A stretch of DNA of 64,000 nucleotides from the NCBI GenBank assembly GCA_029168955.1, contig JAPDOI010000156.1, positions 848,501 through 912,500 on the forward strand. Direction: 5' to 3'. How positions within the stretch are numbered: position 1 is the stretch's first letter; each line of letters starts with the position of its first letter. Source of the DNA: Aplectana chamaeleonis (taxonomy: Eukaryota; Nematoda; Chromadorea; Rhabditida; Cosmocercidae). The translations under genes and the position numbers were made by a program. This document shows, in pieces, positions 12,136-24,014 of this stretch. The notes under the pieces were generated by a model that made no database searches, was not told where the DNA came from, and saw only the letters and a list, made by a program, of their open reading frames with translations.

Positions 12136-12535
12136 TCTGGGGCGGCATGGATGAACCCTGCGACGGAGGTCAGAGAGCCGCTCTGCGTCCTATGCGCGCA
12201 GCGTCGAGCCACGGGACGGGCCCGAAATGTATGCCGTATACTAGTGTGTCGCGGACGCAAATGCACCTTCTACTGCAAACTCTACGCCAAGCGGCATTTT
12301 TTGTTATACCAGTCGCTTTTGGCACTTTTTTGTCATCCAGTGCATCTCGATAATTGGAAGCAAACGCGACTGGGATGACAGAAAGTGCGCGCGTAGAGTT
12401 TGCGGTAAATAGTGCATCTACGCCCGTGATACACTAATGTACGATATGCACTTACGGGCTGTCCCGTGGCTCGACGCTGCGCGCATAGGACGCGGAGCGG
12501 CTCTTCGCAGCGTTCATGCATGCCGAGCCTGGACC
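12136..12535. mobile_element. foldback (palindromic) element, about 400 bp
   Basis: The left arm (about 12136-12316) is mirrored by the right arm (about 12364-12535). Matching pairs include CATGGATGAACCCTGCG with its complement near 12530, TCCTATGCGCGCAGCGTCGA with TCGACGCTGCGCGCATAGGA, and CGTAGAGTTTGCGG opposite TGCAAACTCTACGC. The spacer is short (about 50 bp). The small ORFs on both strands here are symmetry by-products. No flanking duplication was defined. Confidence 0.7.
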
Positions 12536-12539
12536 GACT

Positions 12540-14270
12540 ACATATAGAAAAACCACATTTTTCGTATCCTAGCTCTTCTCACAGAACTCTACGGCACTCC
12601 CTTGGTAGGCTCACGGCACCCTTCAACACTCCCTAATACTAACCCTGCAAAATTCGAAAAATAACTCCAGAAAGTTATTCATTCGGTCGTTGGGATTCAC
12701 CTACGCGAGTATCCCATGTTGGCTGATAGGAAACAGAATGCTTAATCTGGACTCGCTACACCTTAGGCGCAGGAAAAATGACCTTATCATGGTATATAAC
12801 ATCCTCAATCGAAGAATAGGTCTCAAGAGTAGAGATTTTTTGAGTTAACAATATCCAGAACGAGAGGTGAGCGGTTCAAAATTGTTTTTCGTTAGCCTCG
12901 AACTTCGTTAAGGCGCGGCTTTTTCACCTGTCGAGCTGGAATGCAGTTTGTAAAGGTGAGCAGGGCAACACACATTTCGGACAGTCTTACCCGTTTCAAG
13001 AGACAGATTTCTTGTTACCTGCATTAGGGTTGTTCATTGGTTTTCCGTGGCTATTAGGTTTTTATAGTAAGCGAATATGGCTTTTAGATTTCTTTTTTAG
13101 GATTTTTTTGTTTGCTTCTACTATATTTGTTACTCTCTTCTTGCTGTTACTTTTTTACTACCCTTTACATGTGCACTACATGTAATAAATTTGAAAATTT
13201 GAATCTCAACACGACCCTAAACAAGTAAAGCTACCTCATTCTGTCACCGATGTTTGACATTTTTTTCATGAACTAAAGCTACTGGTCGTGTGTTACGGCT
13301 AGCTACGATGGCTGTCAACAAAGAGACCCCCCCCAGAAGTACCTCAGGAGCTTGCGACCCCTCCTGAAAACATGATACACCCCGTTGCCTAGACACCTCT
13401 CGCCATTCCGCTCTGTATTGTGACGCTTTCTGTCTATCTTAAGAGCTGCATTACGAGCCGGAGCATAGGGAAACGGCCCTCTCCATCTTCACTCCAGAAG
13501 GGTACGACCCTGCCTATCTGATATGCCAGACCACAGCTTTCTGATGTCTCCAAAGACGACTATAGGGACTTTGAGTACCTACACCACCTTCGTCGAGGAT
13601 TCTAAACACCCAATGACGACCCCTATCGATAAGATCACTCCTACGCAACAAAAGCCTCGGAACCTCTTACGATTCCCTCCTCCTCACCCGTGGCGGTAAT
13701 CGCACTATGTACCAAACCTGAAAAAAAGAAACTGCTTACCAGTCAGCTGTTGGGACGAGTAGGGAGCGCTGCAGCGGCTCGTGGGAGAATGGAAAAGTGA
13801 CAATTCGCTACCTGAAATCGTCCACAAATCACATCAGACCGGAAGGGCGATCGATACACGACAACAAAGCGAGCATTCCTCAGCAGATCGTAGTAATTTC
13901 TAAGAAAATCCACTAAAATTTGAGTGGAAATTGAACAGCTACATCTGTAAAACACTGATCTGACAGCAAAAAATCTACTTATAAGCTCATATGCCCTAAT
14001 TTCTCTGCCCCCTCATGCCATGAGATGCTCTAACTTCACAGCGACAAAGTGTGAGCCTGACTAGTACCACGTGCCCTTGAAAAGGTTAATGATATATGTA
14101 TGAGTCCAGTAACAGTGGGAAGGCTTTTCTTCTGCGCCGCCTTCGAAGAATCTCAGATGACCACACTGAACCCGCTGCACAAAAAAAGGCCACGCCCACT
14201 TTTCACGCCCGGTGGTGAAAACTGCAAGGAAAACAAGTGAAACCACTGGCAATGAAAAAGGTGTACAAGC
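12540..14270. other. no supported gene; scattered GACCCC boxes
   Basis: No splice-flanked exon was recognised. Around 13325-13640, boxes such as ACGACCCCT and GAGACCCCCCCC recur at irregular spacing. They resemble the larger tract at 15560-16760, which hints at another diverged repeat. Confidence 0.35.
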
Positions 14271-14289
14271 CGACCAGAAATATACGGTC

Positions 14290-14625
14290 CTTTTGAACTT
14301 TTCGGAAGATTACGGTAGGCATACGGTAGCTCGGTTGAAGTCCCAGATTCGTCAGAAACTTGGCCTAGCGGAATTCATGTGCGGAATTAATTACAAATTC
14401 TATGACCGTTTGAAGTTTTCAATAGTACAAAGCGGTGTACGGTAGTTTAAACACAGTATACCAGCCGCTCGCTACCGTAGAATTTCCAAAATCGAAAACA
14501 AATTCGTCATCAGAACCTCCCAATAGCGCCACTGTACAAAGATTCAGCCATATCCGAAAAATCGATACGTACGGTACGTATATCGTACCCTACCGTGATC
14601 CACCGACAAAAAATTAAAAGACCCT
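14290..14625. repeat. dispersed TACGGTAGG repeat, copy 2
   Basis: GATTACGGTAGGCATACGGT near 14308 matches copy 1 closely. GGTGTACGGTAG, CTACCGTAG and CCTACCGTGATCC follow. The phrase ATTCGTGTTCAGCA near 14630 is echoed in the 56-57 kb copy (ATTCGTGCTCAGCA). Boundaries unknown. Confidence 0.5.
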
Positions 14626-14690
14626 TATATTCGTGTTCAGCATCGCAAACACTAAAAATCGTAAAAAAGAGTGTACTGTGCTAATCGAGA

Positions 14691-14878
14691 CCAAATTTCG
14701 GTCCGCAATTGCGCCTCAGGACGCTTTTCGAGCGCACGCGTTCGAGTCGATCGAGTTTCCGGCGTCAAAGACGACACCTAGAGCCAACAGATCGGCGGCT
14801 GCGGAGCTGGAAACTCTTCCGACTCGATATCGTGCGACCGCAAAGCGTGTCGAGACGCAATTGCGTACCGGAATTTGG
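14691..14878. mobile_element. MITE with CCAAATTTCGG ends, copy 1
   Basis: The left end CCAAATTTCGGTCCGCAATT faces the inverted right end (CCAAATTCCGGTACGCAATT when reversed). Inner blocks also pair: GACTCGATATCG against CGAGTCGATCGAG, and GCGTGTCGAGACG against the left arm. The length is 188 bp with no ORF. A longer relative sits at 37028-37288. Confidence 0.65.
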
Positions 14879-14966
14879 CACCGATAAAAACATTACATAT
14901 ACTTCAACTCGGAAGCAAACTAAGTTCGATCCCTCGCGTGCGCGCGGAGCGAGGGAAGAGACAGGG

Positions 14967-14998
14967 GGAGAGAGAGAGAGATAGAGAGAGAGACAGAG

Positions 14999-15080
<82 letters not shown>

Positions 15081-15085
15081 TGTGT
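14967..15085 (+). repeat. (GA)n then (TG)n microsatellite
   Basis: About 35 bp of imperfect GA repeat runs into about 80 bp of nearly uninterrupted TG repeat. The ORFs spanning it on both strands are repeat artefacts. Confidence 0.95.
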
Positions 15086-15559
15086 GTGGTAAAGAGAGAG
15101 GCGCAGCATACGAGCGCACATGCGCGCGATTGAAAAAATTGAATTTCACTTCGAAATAGAGGATAATTCAACACACTGCCCTAAAGTTTACCTCCGTCCG
15201 CAATTGCACAAATCCTCATTCAACAGGGTAACAAGAAAATCTGAGTCCAGCAAAATTCATTCGCTATATCCTCCAATTCCTCGCTACTCGCACTCGTATT
15301 ATCATAATCGCTGTTGCGAAACGGTTGTTTTTCGAAAATCTCAATAATGAAAATGAAGAAATTGTTCTTAAAACCGCAGTACTTCAATGATAGTGATAAA
15401 GGAAAGTGCGAGTAGCGGAGAAATGGAGGCTACGAAGATTGTGAAATATTTCTGTGCCGCAACGACTCCACCAATTTCAGAAGTGGAGGAAAATCCCGGG
15501 CTGGTGCCTGGGTTCACACGGTCGATGGGTGGGGGGCGCGTCGTCCATCAAACAGGGTC

Positions 15560-16760
15560 AAGCAAGCCGTTGTCCAGGACCTAGGTGGAACAACGACCCC
15601 TATATTACGTCCAGGAATCTCGATAAAAAGAATTCCCTCTTTTTCGTTTCTGGGCCATGAACTTTACGAGCCCTCTTAACGAATTTTCATTTTCTGAACT
15701 AACATTACGATCCCAATGCCAACCGACAATGGCAGCGACCGCTGGACACCGTCACCAAAGTACAGAAATGTGAACAGCTTTGAAACAGTGTTACAAGGGT
15801 ATTGATCTTGAGCTCCGGTAGAGATACGACCCCCTGTCAGGAGAAAAGTTAAAATGAAAAACTATCCTCAATCGATGCAAATTCCTAAATTTCTATTAAA
15901 TGACCACGCATTGCATGAAAAAATGGCTCTTTTTTGCAACGTTAGGCCTCGGCATTTTCTACGACCCCACCCCAGCTTAGCTGTCGACAAGCTTAGTTGA
16001 TACCAGGGTACTGCTTGAGGTGTGGACTAGGCCTATATCGGAACCCACTCTCCTCTAGGAGCAAATTTTTGGTGGTTCTCTCAGACCCCCCCCCCCGAAA
16101 CGTGATTCGGTCCGAATTATGGCGAACAGTTTGGGCGAATTGGACGATCTAATCGAAATCTTCGTAAAAGCTGATTCTGAACACTCTATACCACATTCAG
16201 AATGACCCACTTGGTGTCCAGGCGGAGCTTAGACCCCCTTCACCCCTGTGCAGCTCAGCCCCCCCCCCTTGTGGATATCCACACCCCGCGCCGTACCCTG
16301 GTTGATACTGTCTGAAAGGCGTCCTAGACCAGTTAGAAAGGCGGATGCTGCTTTTTAGAATAAAGTTGCGGGGAGAGGAGTCGCATCGCTGAAAGCAAGC
16401 CCGCTACGATGAGCTGAGCCCCTGCCAAAGTCAGTATGGCCAAGTTCAAGCACGGTTATGTGATTTCTCAATAGGTCATGACGGGGGGGGGATCGTAAAA
16501 ACTTCAACTCAGCAAAAAATCATGAGAGGATCTTAAAAATTCCCATCCAGAAATCGAAAAAAAAAACGAACTTTCGGAGATGAGATTGGACAAAATCTCA
16601 AAATTTTTGATAACCTATGTGATGGTGTCGCGCCTTCCTAAGTCTTATACACAACGGCTCGCTTGACCCCTCAAACACATTTTTTCACTCAACGATTTCA
16701 ACCTCCCCGAAAATGTCCATTTTCCACTCGAAAATCCTCAAGACCCCCCCCGTCGGTCCT
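15560..16760. repeat. tract rich in ACGACCCC / GACCCCC boxes
   Basis: Boxes such as ACGACCCCTATATTACG, TACGACCCCCTGTCAGG, CTACGACCCCACCC and AGACCCCCCCCC recur at irregular intervals. The sequence between them is unrelated at first sight. It looks like one or more diverged interspersed repeats with no coding signal. Confidence 0.3.
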
Positions 16761-16999
16761 TAAGGAGCCATCCAGAAGTGTTAAACCCAGATTATGACTC
16801 GAAAACGGGAAATCAGAAGTTTCCCGGCCGCAACATGCCTCTTCCACCTCAATCATGATTGAGCAAGTGCGATTAATTCAGTGTAACATAAAAGTTTAAC
16901 GAAGCGTGCGCGCGCGGAGCACCCAGGTGGTGATTTCTTAGGCAAAAATCACTACTTTCAGGACAAGAAAATCCTAATTGTGGGCTTACAGGAACAAGA

Positions 17000-18975
17000 T
17001 AGAATGGTAGTGTCATCCGATAAGCTTCAAAATATATCATTTGATTGGTTTTTACTTTTTTTTTCAAATTATCTTTCGAAAACTTTATTCAGGGTCAAGC
17101 GAGTTCGCGAACGGACACAGCGAGGTAGATTGCGGGGGGGGGGGAAGGATTTTGGTCTGAAAAAAAGGAAACATTGTAAATTTGGGGCTAAGCGAGTTTT
17201 TTAAAATTTTAGACAGAATTTTTACCTAGAAGTTCAGACATTTTTCGAAAATTGGGATTACCAGGGGTGTCGTACCCTCGCTGAGGTCGGTCACAAGCCC
17301 CTTCTGAGGCTGATTCTGTCATATCAATCTCTATGTTTTATAATTTTTTTATTTTGCACTTGTGAGGATGATTTCTCTTATTTTTGTATTTCTTTCATTC
17401 ATTTTTTCTTTCTGATCAAGACCATGTAGTATGTGGGCGGAAATGGAGCAAAAATTCTTCGAAATTCCAAAAGGAAAATCTTAACTTTCTAAACCATTTA
17501 AAATGCATGAGGAAACACCAGGCTCCACCCACAATAGGCCGAGATGTACGGCACTGTACACCGCCAACTCGTCCGTGTGCTGGAGTCCAAGATTTCCTTC
17601 TATTTTTTCTGTTCATTTCGCATTTAGAGAGCCTGATACAGGTGAATATTGCACATGAACAAATTGGGAAAGAACAAATGGTTTCAAAACTGCATTTTGG
17701 TTCTGGATTTTATCACAAAATAACATTTCCGTCCAGTTTATTATTACTTGTCATTTATTAAAGTTTATTAATAATAACAATCAAAAATACTTTTTAGCTC
17801 TAATTTTATCATAATTCATATCTCAAGAAAAGGAGTTACACGTGATCGACTTGTATTAAAGAAGAGCTTTTTTATTGAATGCTAAACTTTTGAGAAAGCC
17901 ATAACTTGAAACATAGAATAATCAAAATTGAAGAATGGACGCAATGTTTGTAAACAAAAAAATTAAACTAAATTTACGACTGAGCCGAACATCAGAAGGA
18001 GAAAATAAATTTTGAAATGCGAACATTGCCAAAATTCGAAATCTAACGTCAAATCTGCTATTTTCTCGGTAACCAACGATCACCCAACAATCAATTTTAC
18101 GCGAAAGAAAACGAAAGATGGGAATGTCCGAACCCTGGGTTAAAATAATGCACGAGCTCATCCAATAATAAATTGTATTCACATCTTAGAGCCGAACAGC
18201 CTGGCAAAAAATATATACGTTTAAAAAAGGAAGGAGAAAGAGAGAAGTGAGAAAATTTTAGGAGACAACATCACATCTTGAGGAGCAGGTGACCAAAATC
18301 TTTCGAAACACGATGGTGCGTTGCGTCCCGCACAACAAACAGACGTGTGGCACAATCAAGGTCACCTCATTACCCTTATAAAAGCCTGTCAACTAATACG
18401 ATTAGTTGTCATAGAGGATGAAGGGTGTGAACGATCCTTCCTTAGACACTATTCCCCTTATCAAATCCTGGAGAACGAGGAGAATTTTCGCTCAAACTTC
18501 GTCCGAAGGGACTAAAATATTACGGTAGTTCGCTAGTTCGGCCAAAGCCTTATATTTGACTGGAGCCTTCCCCGACAAAGGTTTTCAGGGGTACTGACTA
18601 CAAATCTAATGTTCATTTCGCATTTTTAAAAGAATTCTGGTTGGTTACCGCATTATAATGTCGTTCAATCTACAGTATTCCACCGTGATCTATAAAGATT
18701 CAAGAAAAATCTCGAAAACCTGATCAGCTGCCGAAAGAACCCCTCCGAAGAAAGTTTCAGCTAGATATTTCCGGATTTTTCTTCTACTGTAATGGTACAG
18801 TGTGCTACAGCGGTCTTCCAAAAAACCGATAACAGTCTTCATATTACAGTTCAGCACCCCAAATAATCCTCTTGAACAAACCATAAGCAAAAATGTTCTA
18901 CAGTCTGGGTTAAAATGGGAATTCCGTGATTCTTGCGAGCGTGTGCGCGCATACGTTGCCCTCCCTCTCCCTCCG
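17000..18975. other. no supported feature
   Basis: AT-rich DNA. I checked for exons bounded by acceptor and donor and for inverted ends, and found none I would defend. A weak TACGGTAG phrase occurs near 18520. Confidence 0.4.
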
Positions 18976-18979
18976 CTTA

Positions 18980-19193
18980 GACCGCCGTCAAAGGTGGTCG
19001 ATGAACTGAGTCCCACCCGGTACGTGTGCACAAAAATCAACCCACGGAGTCCAACCGCGACCGTCTGCTGCCAACTGTAATACATCCAGTCGATACTGGT
19101 GTTCCACGCACGCTCACGGGCAGGTCCAATGCACCGAGGTCGGTTTTTCTGTCGCGGACTCGGTCGGTTTTTCGACCAAGTCTGATGGGGGCC
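18980..19193. mobile_element. Harbinger-like MITE, 214 bp
   Basis: The ends GACCGCCGTCAAAGGTGG and (reversed) GGCCCCCATCAGACTTGG are flanked by TTA (18977-18979) and TAA (19194-19196). The interior phrases ACTGAGTCCCACC, AAAATCAACCCAC, CGCGACCGTCTG and GGTTTTTCGAC recur in the 488-bp element at 62613-63100, so both belong to one family. The 3-bp TWA-like flank suggests PIF/Harbinger ancestry. No transposase is encoded. Confidence 0.6.
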
Positions 19194-20466
19194 TAAATCG
19201 CACGCGAAGAAACTATGGGAATTCTGTTTTTGAAGATAGTGTAACGTTGGTGTGCGATTGCGAACGGCAAAAATAGTGGGGCAGAATCAATCCACGACAA
19301 CATTACTAAGAGCAAACACAGCTGCCACACAGGATACACTTTGGAAGAAACTGCCTGGGTTCCATCGAAAACCTGTCGGGAACCGGCCGCCTCGGCGTCG
19401 GACCCCATCCGAAGCGGCAGATTCCCTGCAGATGCGCGGTAGAATCGAGGCATTGCCCGGATTTCGTCGAGATCCCGCTGCGTCGACGAGGCCAAAAGGC
19501 GGCAATGCGGGGATTATGCCACAAATCTACCGTGATTTTTGACATTGCATAGAACTATTCGGACCAGCAACTCTTACCAATCCATCGGTTTGGTGTCAGC
19601 CGCGTTAGCGACTGAGCTATCTGCGCTGCTGCACTAGGGCGCTCTCATTTCAGTGATGGATGTGTTATCGCGGCGCTTCCGCGGCAGACTCCTCAGTTAA
19701 CTTGAGTCATTTTCGCGGTGAATTCGCGTTTTTTTGCGGTCAGTTTGCAGCCTACACCTCTCGATAAACACGCGTCACTGTTTTCGCGGCTTGTGATATT
19801 TTCGCGTCAAATTTTTGCTAAAATTCATGTTCATGATGATTTATCGGGGAATTCCGGGCGATGCCTCAAAAAAGGTGTGTGTAAAAAAACAAGTTCTTCC
19901 TGATTTCTTCGTGTGTATGTGCGGAGCGAGGAAGAGAGAGAAGTAGATAGAGAGAGACAGCGAGAGCGAAGGGAGACAAAGTGCGCAGAGTGCGCGCGCG
20001 ATGAATCATGGGAATTTCGTTTTGACACAATTTGTACGCCAGGGAGGTGAAGAGAAAATTTTAAGTGAGGGCGAAAACGAAAAAGATTTTTGTCATGGAA
20101 ATGGAATGTGGATATGCCAAAATACCCCGTAAGGCGAGAAATAGAAAACAGATTGAACACGGAAAATTCAAACAACTCGCCATTTCCAAAATTTCTCTTT
20201 TTTTCTGAAAGAGCCGGAAAACGGAAGACGGATGGGCAAAGATGGCCTCAATACGGAAAACGGAAGCCTTAGAACAGATGTTTTCGCACTTCTCCGCTAC
20301 TCACTCCTTAAAATAATCCCACAGTTTCTTCATAGATTATATTTCTAATTTAATCTATGTGATCGTCAAATAATGTACCTGTCAAACATGCGTTTTTTAT
20401 TCATGATTTTCTTTACTTTAACATTTACTGAATTTTTCTCGAATATTGCTTATTTAATATAAGTTA

Positions 20467-20769
20467 TACTCTGTTTATCCTGGACTGCACAAATATGTAC
20501 ATGGTCCGCCACTGGTCCTCTACTGGCGTTTTCTGCTGACCCCAGTATGCATCGGCGATCCCGTAGGCGATCGATACGTCACTACCGCCGCTCACCCACC
20601 CACCACGCCACTCTGCCGTCCAGCGAGTTTTGAGTGGCTGCAGTGACATATTGATCACTTACGGGAAAAATGCCGGGTTCAGCCGAAAACGCGACGGTTA
20701 TCGTGGAAGAGGGCCAGTAGAGGACCAGTGGCGGAGCATGAGATTGTGCAGTCCAGGATAAACAGAGTA
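20467..20769. mobile_element. Tc1/mariner-type MITE, TA target duplication
   Basis: The left end TACTCTGTTTATCCTGGACT and the right end are perfect inverted copies over 26 bp, and homology continues inward through TCCGCCACTGGTCCTCTACT. TA dinucleotides flank both ends (20465-20466 and 20770-20771). The total length is 303 bp with no transposase ORF. The perfect outer repeat suggests a fairly recent insertion. Confidence 0.85.
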
Positions 20770-20999
20770 TAGTGAATTTAAGAGTAGTAATTCATAGAAG
20801 TTCTCCATAATCTTTTTTGTAAAAATTTACTAACTACTTCTTTTCATTATTTTTTCGATATATCCTCATGTATTTATATTTATCAATTAATGTACATATG
20901 AGAGTATACTTACCACTGAAAATTGTTGGAAAGATGTCATAACATCTAAAGACCTCGTATTTATTATTAGATCCATTAGAAAGTCTTTTAGGTACACAC

Positions 21000-22076
21000 C
21001 AGGGGTGTGCGCTGATGGAAATTTTATTTTCGTTAAGCGTTAATCGTTAATTTTTAAGAAAAAACCGCGTTAACCCGTTAATGCGTTAACACGTTGATCT
21101 TGCATTTCGTTAACAAATTCAAAAAACACATTTCCTGACCACAGCGAAAATCGATAAATCATCAGAGGTCCCAGTAATTGTAAAACAGACCTTCAGATGG
21201 CCTCAGGAGGACGCTGTGGAAAATGATTGAGGCATTGTGTGGAGCGTGCGTCGCGTCGTGAAATGTGAGTAGCGCTTCATGTGAAATGTGCGCGGTAGTA
21301 GAAAATGAGTAGCGCCGTATGTGGAGCTTGCGCAGCGTCGCAGAACGTGAGTAGCGCTTCAATTAGTGGGCTGGGGACGCTTCTTAGAAATTGAATAGCG
21401 CTTTGTGTGGAGAGTACGCAGCGTGGTGCGCTCCATGCAGAGCGTGCGCCGCGCGACAAAAAGTTACTGGCGTTTTATGTAGAGCATGCGCTGCGTCATG
21501 AAATGTGAGAAGAGCTTGATGCAGTCTCTACGTATACGGCAGAATAGATTAAGGTGAAGGAAACATGTGCGTCGACCGTTTATATGCAGAGACGATTTGA
21601 TCTTTTCCGCCGTAGGCGGAAATTGGCTCGTCTGGGAGCGAAGCCCCCTGCCAGACGCCAAAAAGGCCGGTAGGCTGGTTACTGTACATACATATAGTCA
21701 TACACCATTCGATACAGTCAAGATATGCTTAAGAGTATCACCGACCCGGCCTTCGAACACACTTCTGGAACACAAATTTGAAGTTCTTCAATTTTGAGAA
21801 GAAATGACGGAAATCAATGAACAATGGAATTTGAAACATTGAGGTCAGCTACATATTTCACAACAAACGAAAATTGAAAAAAAGCCGACTGCCCCAGTTT
21901 ATAAATTTGCCAATCGAGCAGATTAATCAGTGCCATAATTCCACTGCTATTAACGAACCCAGAGTTAACGTAATTTTAGGACTTTTTCGTTAACCGTTAA
22001 TCGTTAAATTTTCACAAAAGGAACCGCGTTAACCCGTTAATGCGTTAACACGTTAACGTTATAACGCACAGCCCTG
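21000..22076. mobile_element. hAT-like non-autonomous element 1, with iterated GTTAACG motifs
   Basis: The termini CAGGGGTGTGCG and CAGGGCTGTGCG (reversed) are flanked by a perfect 8-bp duplication GTACACAC at 20992-20999 and 22077-22084, the hallmark of hAT transposition. Both subterminal regions carry repeated CGTTAA / CCGTTAATGCGTTAACACG motifs, which are candidate transposase binding sites. The 1077-bp interior has no transposase. It holds a tandem repeat at 21225-21500. Confidence 0.9.
21225..21500 (+). repeat. imperfect tandem repeat inside the hAT-like element
   Basis: Blocks like GTGAGTAGCGCTTCATGTG followed by GAGCGTGCGCAGCGTCG recur about every 45-60 bp (near 21265, 21305, 21350, 21395 and 21465). 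Unit length and sequence vary. Confidence 0.55.
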
Positions 22077-22151
22077 GTACACACCTTTTCGAAGGGAGAT
22101 AAACATGGTGCACTAGCAGAATTTGGGCGTGTTCGCCTCTCTCTCTTTCTC

Positions 22152-22360
<209 letters not shown>

Positions 22361-22549
22361 CTCCCCTTTTCTCTCAGATTGTCTCTATATATGTATGTAC
22401 ATAGTTATCTCACTCTGAACTATCTCCACATATCCCATTTCAATGATTTTTTTTAGCTTGGAATTTTCGTTTGAATCTTCACTACTGTTTGGTTCTTTAA
22501 TGTACAATGTTTTGGCACGTCCTAAGTGCATAATGAATAAATAACTAAA

Positions 22550-22650
22550 TAAAATAATGAAAAAGTAAATAAATAAATAGAAAGATAAATAAAAAAATAA
22601 AAAAATAAAAAAATAAATAAACAACAATGAATGAATAAATAAATAAATAT
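22550..22650 (+). repeat. A-rich AAATA-type simple repeat
   Basis: Imperfect repeats of AAATAAAT and AAAAATAA. ORFs on the opposite strand are low-complexity. Confidence 0.8.
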
Positions 22651-23600
22651 GTCTCTTGTCGCCTGCCTCTCTCCATTCCGTGATATACCATCGCTACGAA
22701 AAGAAGGGTAAACACAAAAACGGAAAAGAAGCATTCGAAAAAATTGCATCTGAAAAAAAGTATTTCCCATCGAAATTCGGGAGTCTATCGAAACCGGCTT
22801 TCCTTAGAGAATTGGGATATATTTAATGAAAAACATTCCAAAGTAAACAATAGTTAAAATTATAAGACTCAACTATTCAAACAATTTTTTCATTAAGCTT
22901 GTAATTAAATTAGTCGATAAAAAGCCTAAAAAAAGCAGAAATTACGATTTTCCGAGTTATAGAGCGCAAACACCTCATCTGAGTCACGGAGGGCACCTGT
23001 GCTTTCCTGCGAGTCCTCCCACCTCAACACACCTTCAGCTAGCTAGCCCGCTTTCCCTCCACTACTATCTCTCTGCACTGAAATTCTGCATTCCTCAACT
23101 CTTCATCAGTCAGTCATCCAGCCGGCTGGCCACCCAGCCAGAATCATCCACCAGCAGACAGCTGTTTCGCCCCCTGGCATGTGAAAAGCGCTCGCCCCAT
23201 GTATACTAAGAAACATTTCGGAAGACACACAGCGCAGAGGAGATGCTGAGGAAACACCACCAACCACCTCCACATATCAGATATCAGCCCGGTCGGATCG
23301 ATTGATCACACACGTCATTGTTGTTCTTCGATGGCACAATCTTGTGGAATCAGCGCTCCAAACATGCATCCCATGGAACGAAAACAGGACGATAACTGCC
23401 CTTTGTCGCTCAGGTCGAGAAAAAAGTGACCGAAGCATTTAAATATTTCGTACTACTTACCTCCTGTAAAAGATACCTTTCCATAGTCCAAGAGTGCTAG
23501 AAAAAAGTCTCTTCTAGACTCGGTGTGGATAGAAGCTGGCTGGCAAGTCTAAGGTGACGTTGGCGCCGGGGGTGCCGTGGCTTCCATTGGTAACATACAG

Positions 23601-23844
23601 TTCACCTCCGCACTGCCGTTCAGTCCGCAAAGTGCACCCTGATTGCGCAATCTTGCTGCGGCGCGGTTGCGAACATCCTCAGACAAGGATGTGGGATCAC
23701 CCGGGCGCTTTTGGCCTTTGGTGCCCGGGTGATCCCACCGCCCGGGTGATCCCACATCCCTGTCTGAGGATACTCGCAACCGCGCCGCAGCACGATTTCG
23801 CAATCAAGCGCAATTTGCGGACTGAACGGCAAGGCGGAAGTGAA
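23601..23844. mobile_element. foldback element, 244 bp
   Basis: The left arm from TTCACCTCCGC is mirrored by the right arm ending GCGGAAGTGAA. Inner matches include GCCGTTCAGTCCGCAAA, GCTGCGGCGCGGTTGCGA, ATCCTCAGACA and GGGATCACCCGGGCG, which appears an extra time at the centre. The arms are about 105 bp long. ORFs on both strands follow from the symmetry. It abuts the GTGCCGTGG minisatellite. Confidence 0.7.
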
Positions 23845-23850
23845 GAATAT

Positions 23851-24008
23851 GTAGGTGCTGTGGGTGCCTCGAGTACCGAGAGTGCCGTGGGTTCCTCGAT
23901 CGCCTTGAGTGCCGTGGATGCCATGAACACCCTAACTGCCGCGGCTGCCATGTGTCGTGAGTACCGTAAGTCGGATACTACCGTGGATGCTGTGAGTGCC
24001 GTGAATAG
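23851..24008 (-). repeat. 9-bp minisatellite, GTGCCGTGG type
   Basis: A run of 9-bp units (GTGCTGTGG, GTGCCTCGA, GTACCGAGA, GTGCCGTGG and so on) keeps a single reading frame open. The core is the complement of the CACGGCAC core seen in other arrays of this window. Confidence 0.7.
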
Positions 24009-24014
24009 GCCGCC

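Noticed and set aside
12027..12378. Overlapping ORFs of 79-106 codons
   Set aside because: They lie in a palindrome and mirror one another. They are not independent evidence of coding.
14765..15174. ORFs of 81-118 codons across the GA/TG tract
   Set aside because: They are translations of a dinucleotide microsatellite.
18125..18920. GGTTAAAAT phrases at about 18139 and 18908 considered as further SL leaders
   Set aside because: Only the first nine bases agree with unit 2. ACCC and TTTGAG are absent and no donor follows.
19555..19645. Minus-strand box-A-like phrase GATAGCTCAGTCGCTAACGC
   Set aside because: The box B region is poor (GGTCCGAATAG) and no anticodon arm is clear. At most it is a SINE remnant.
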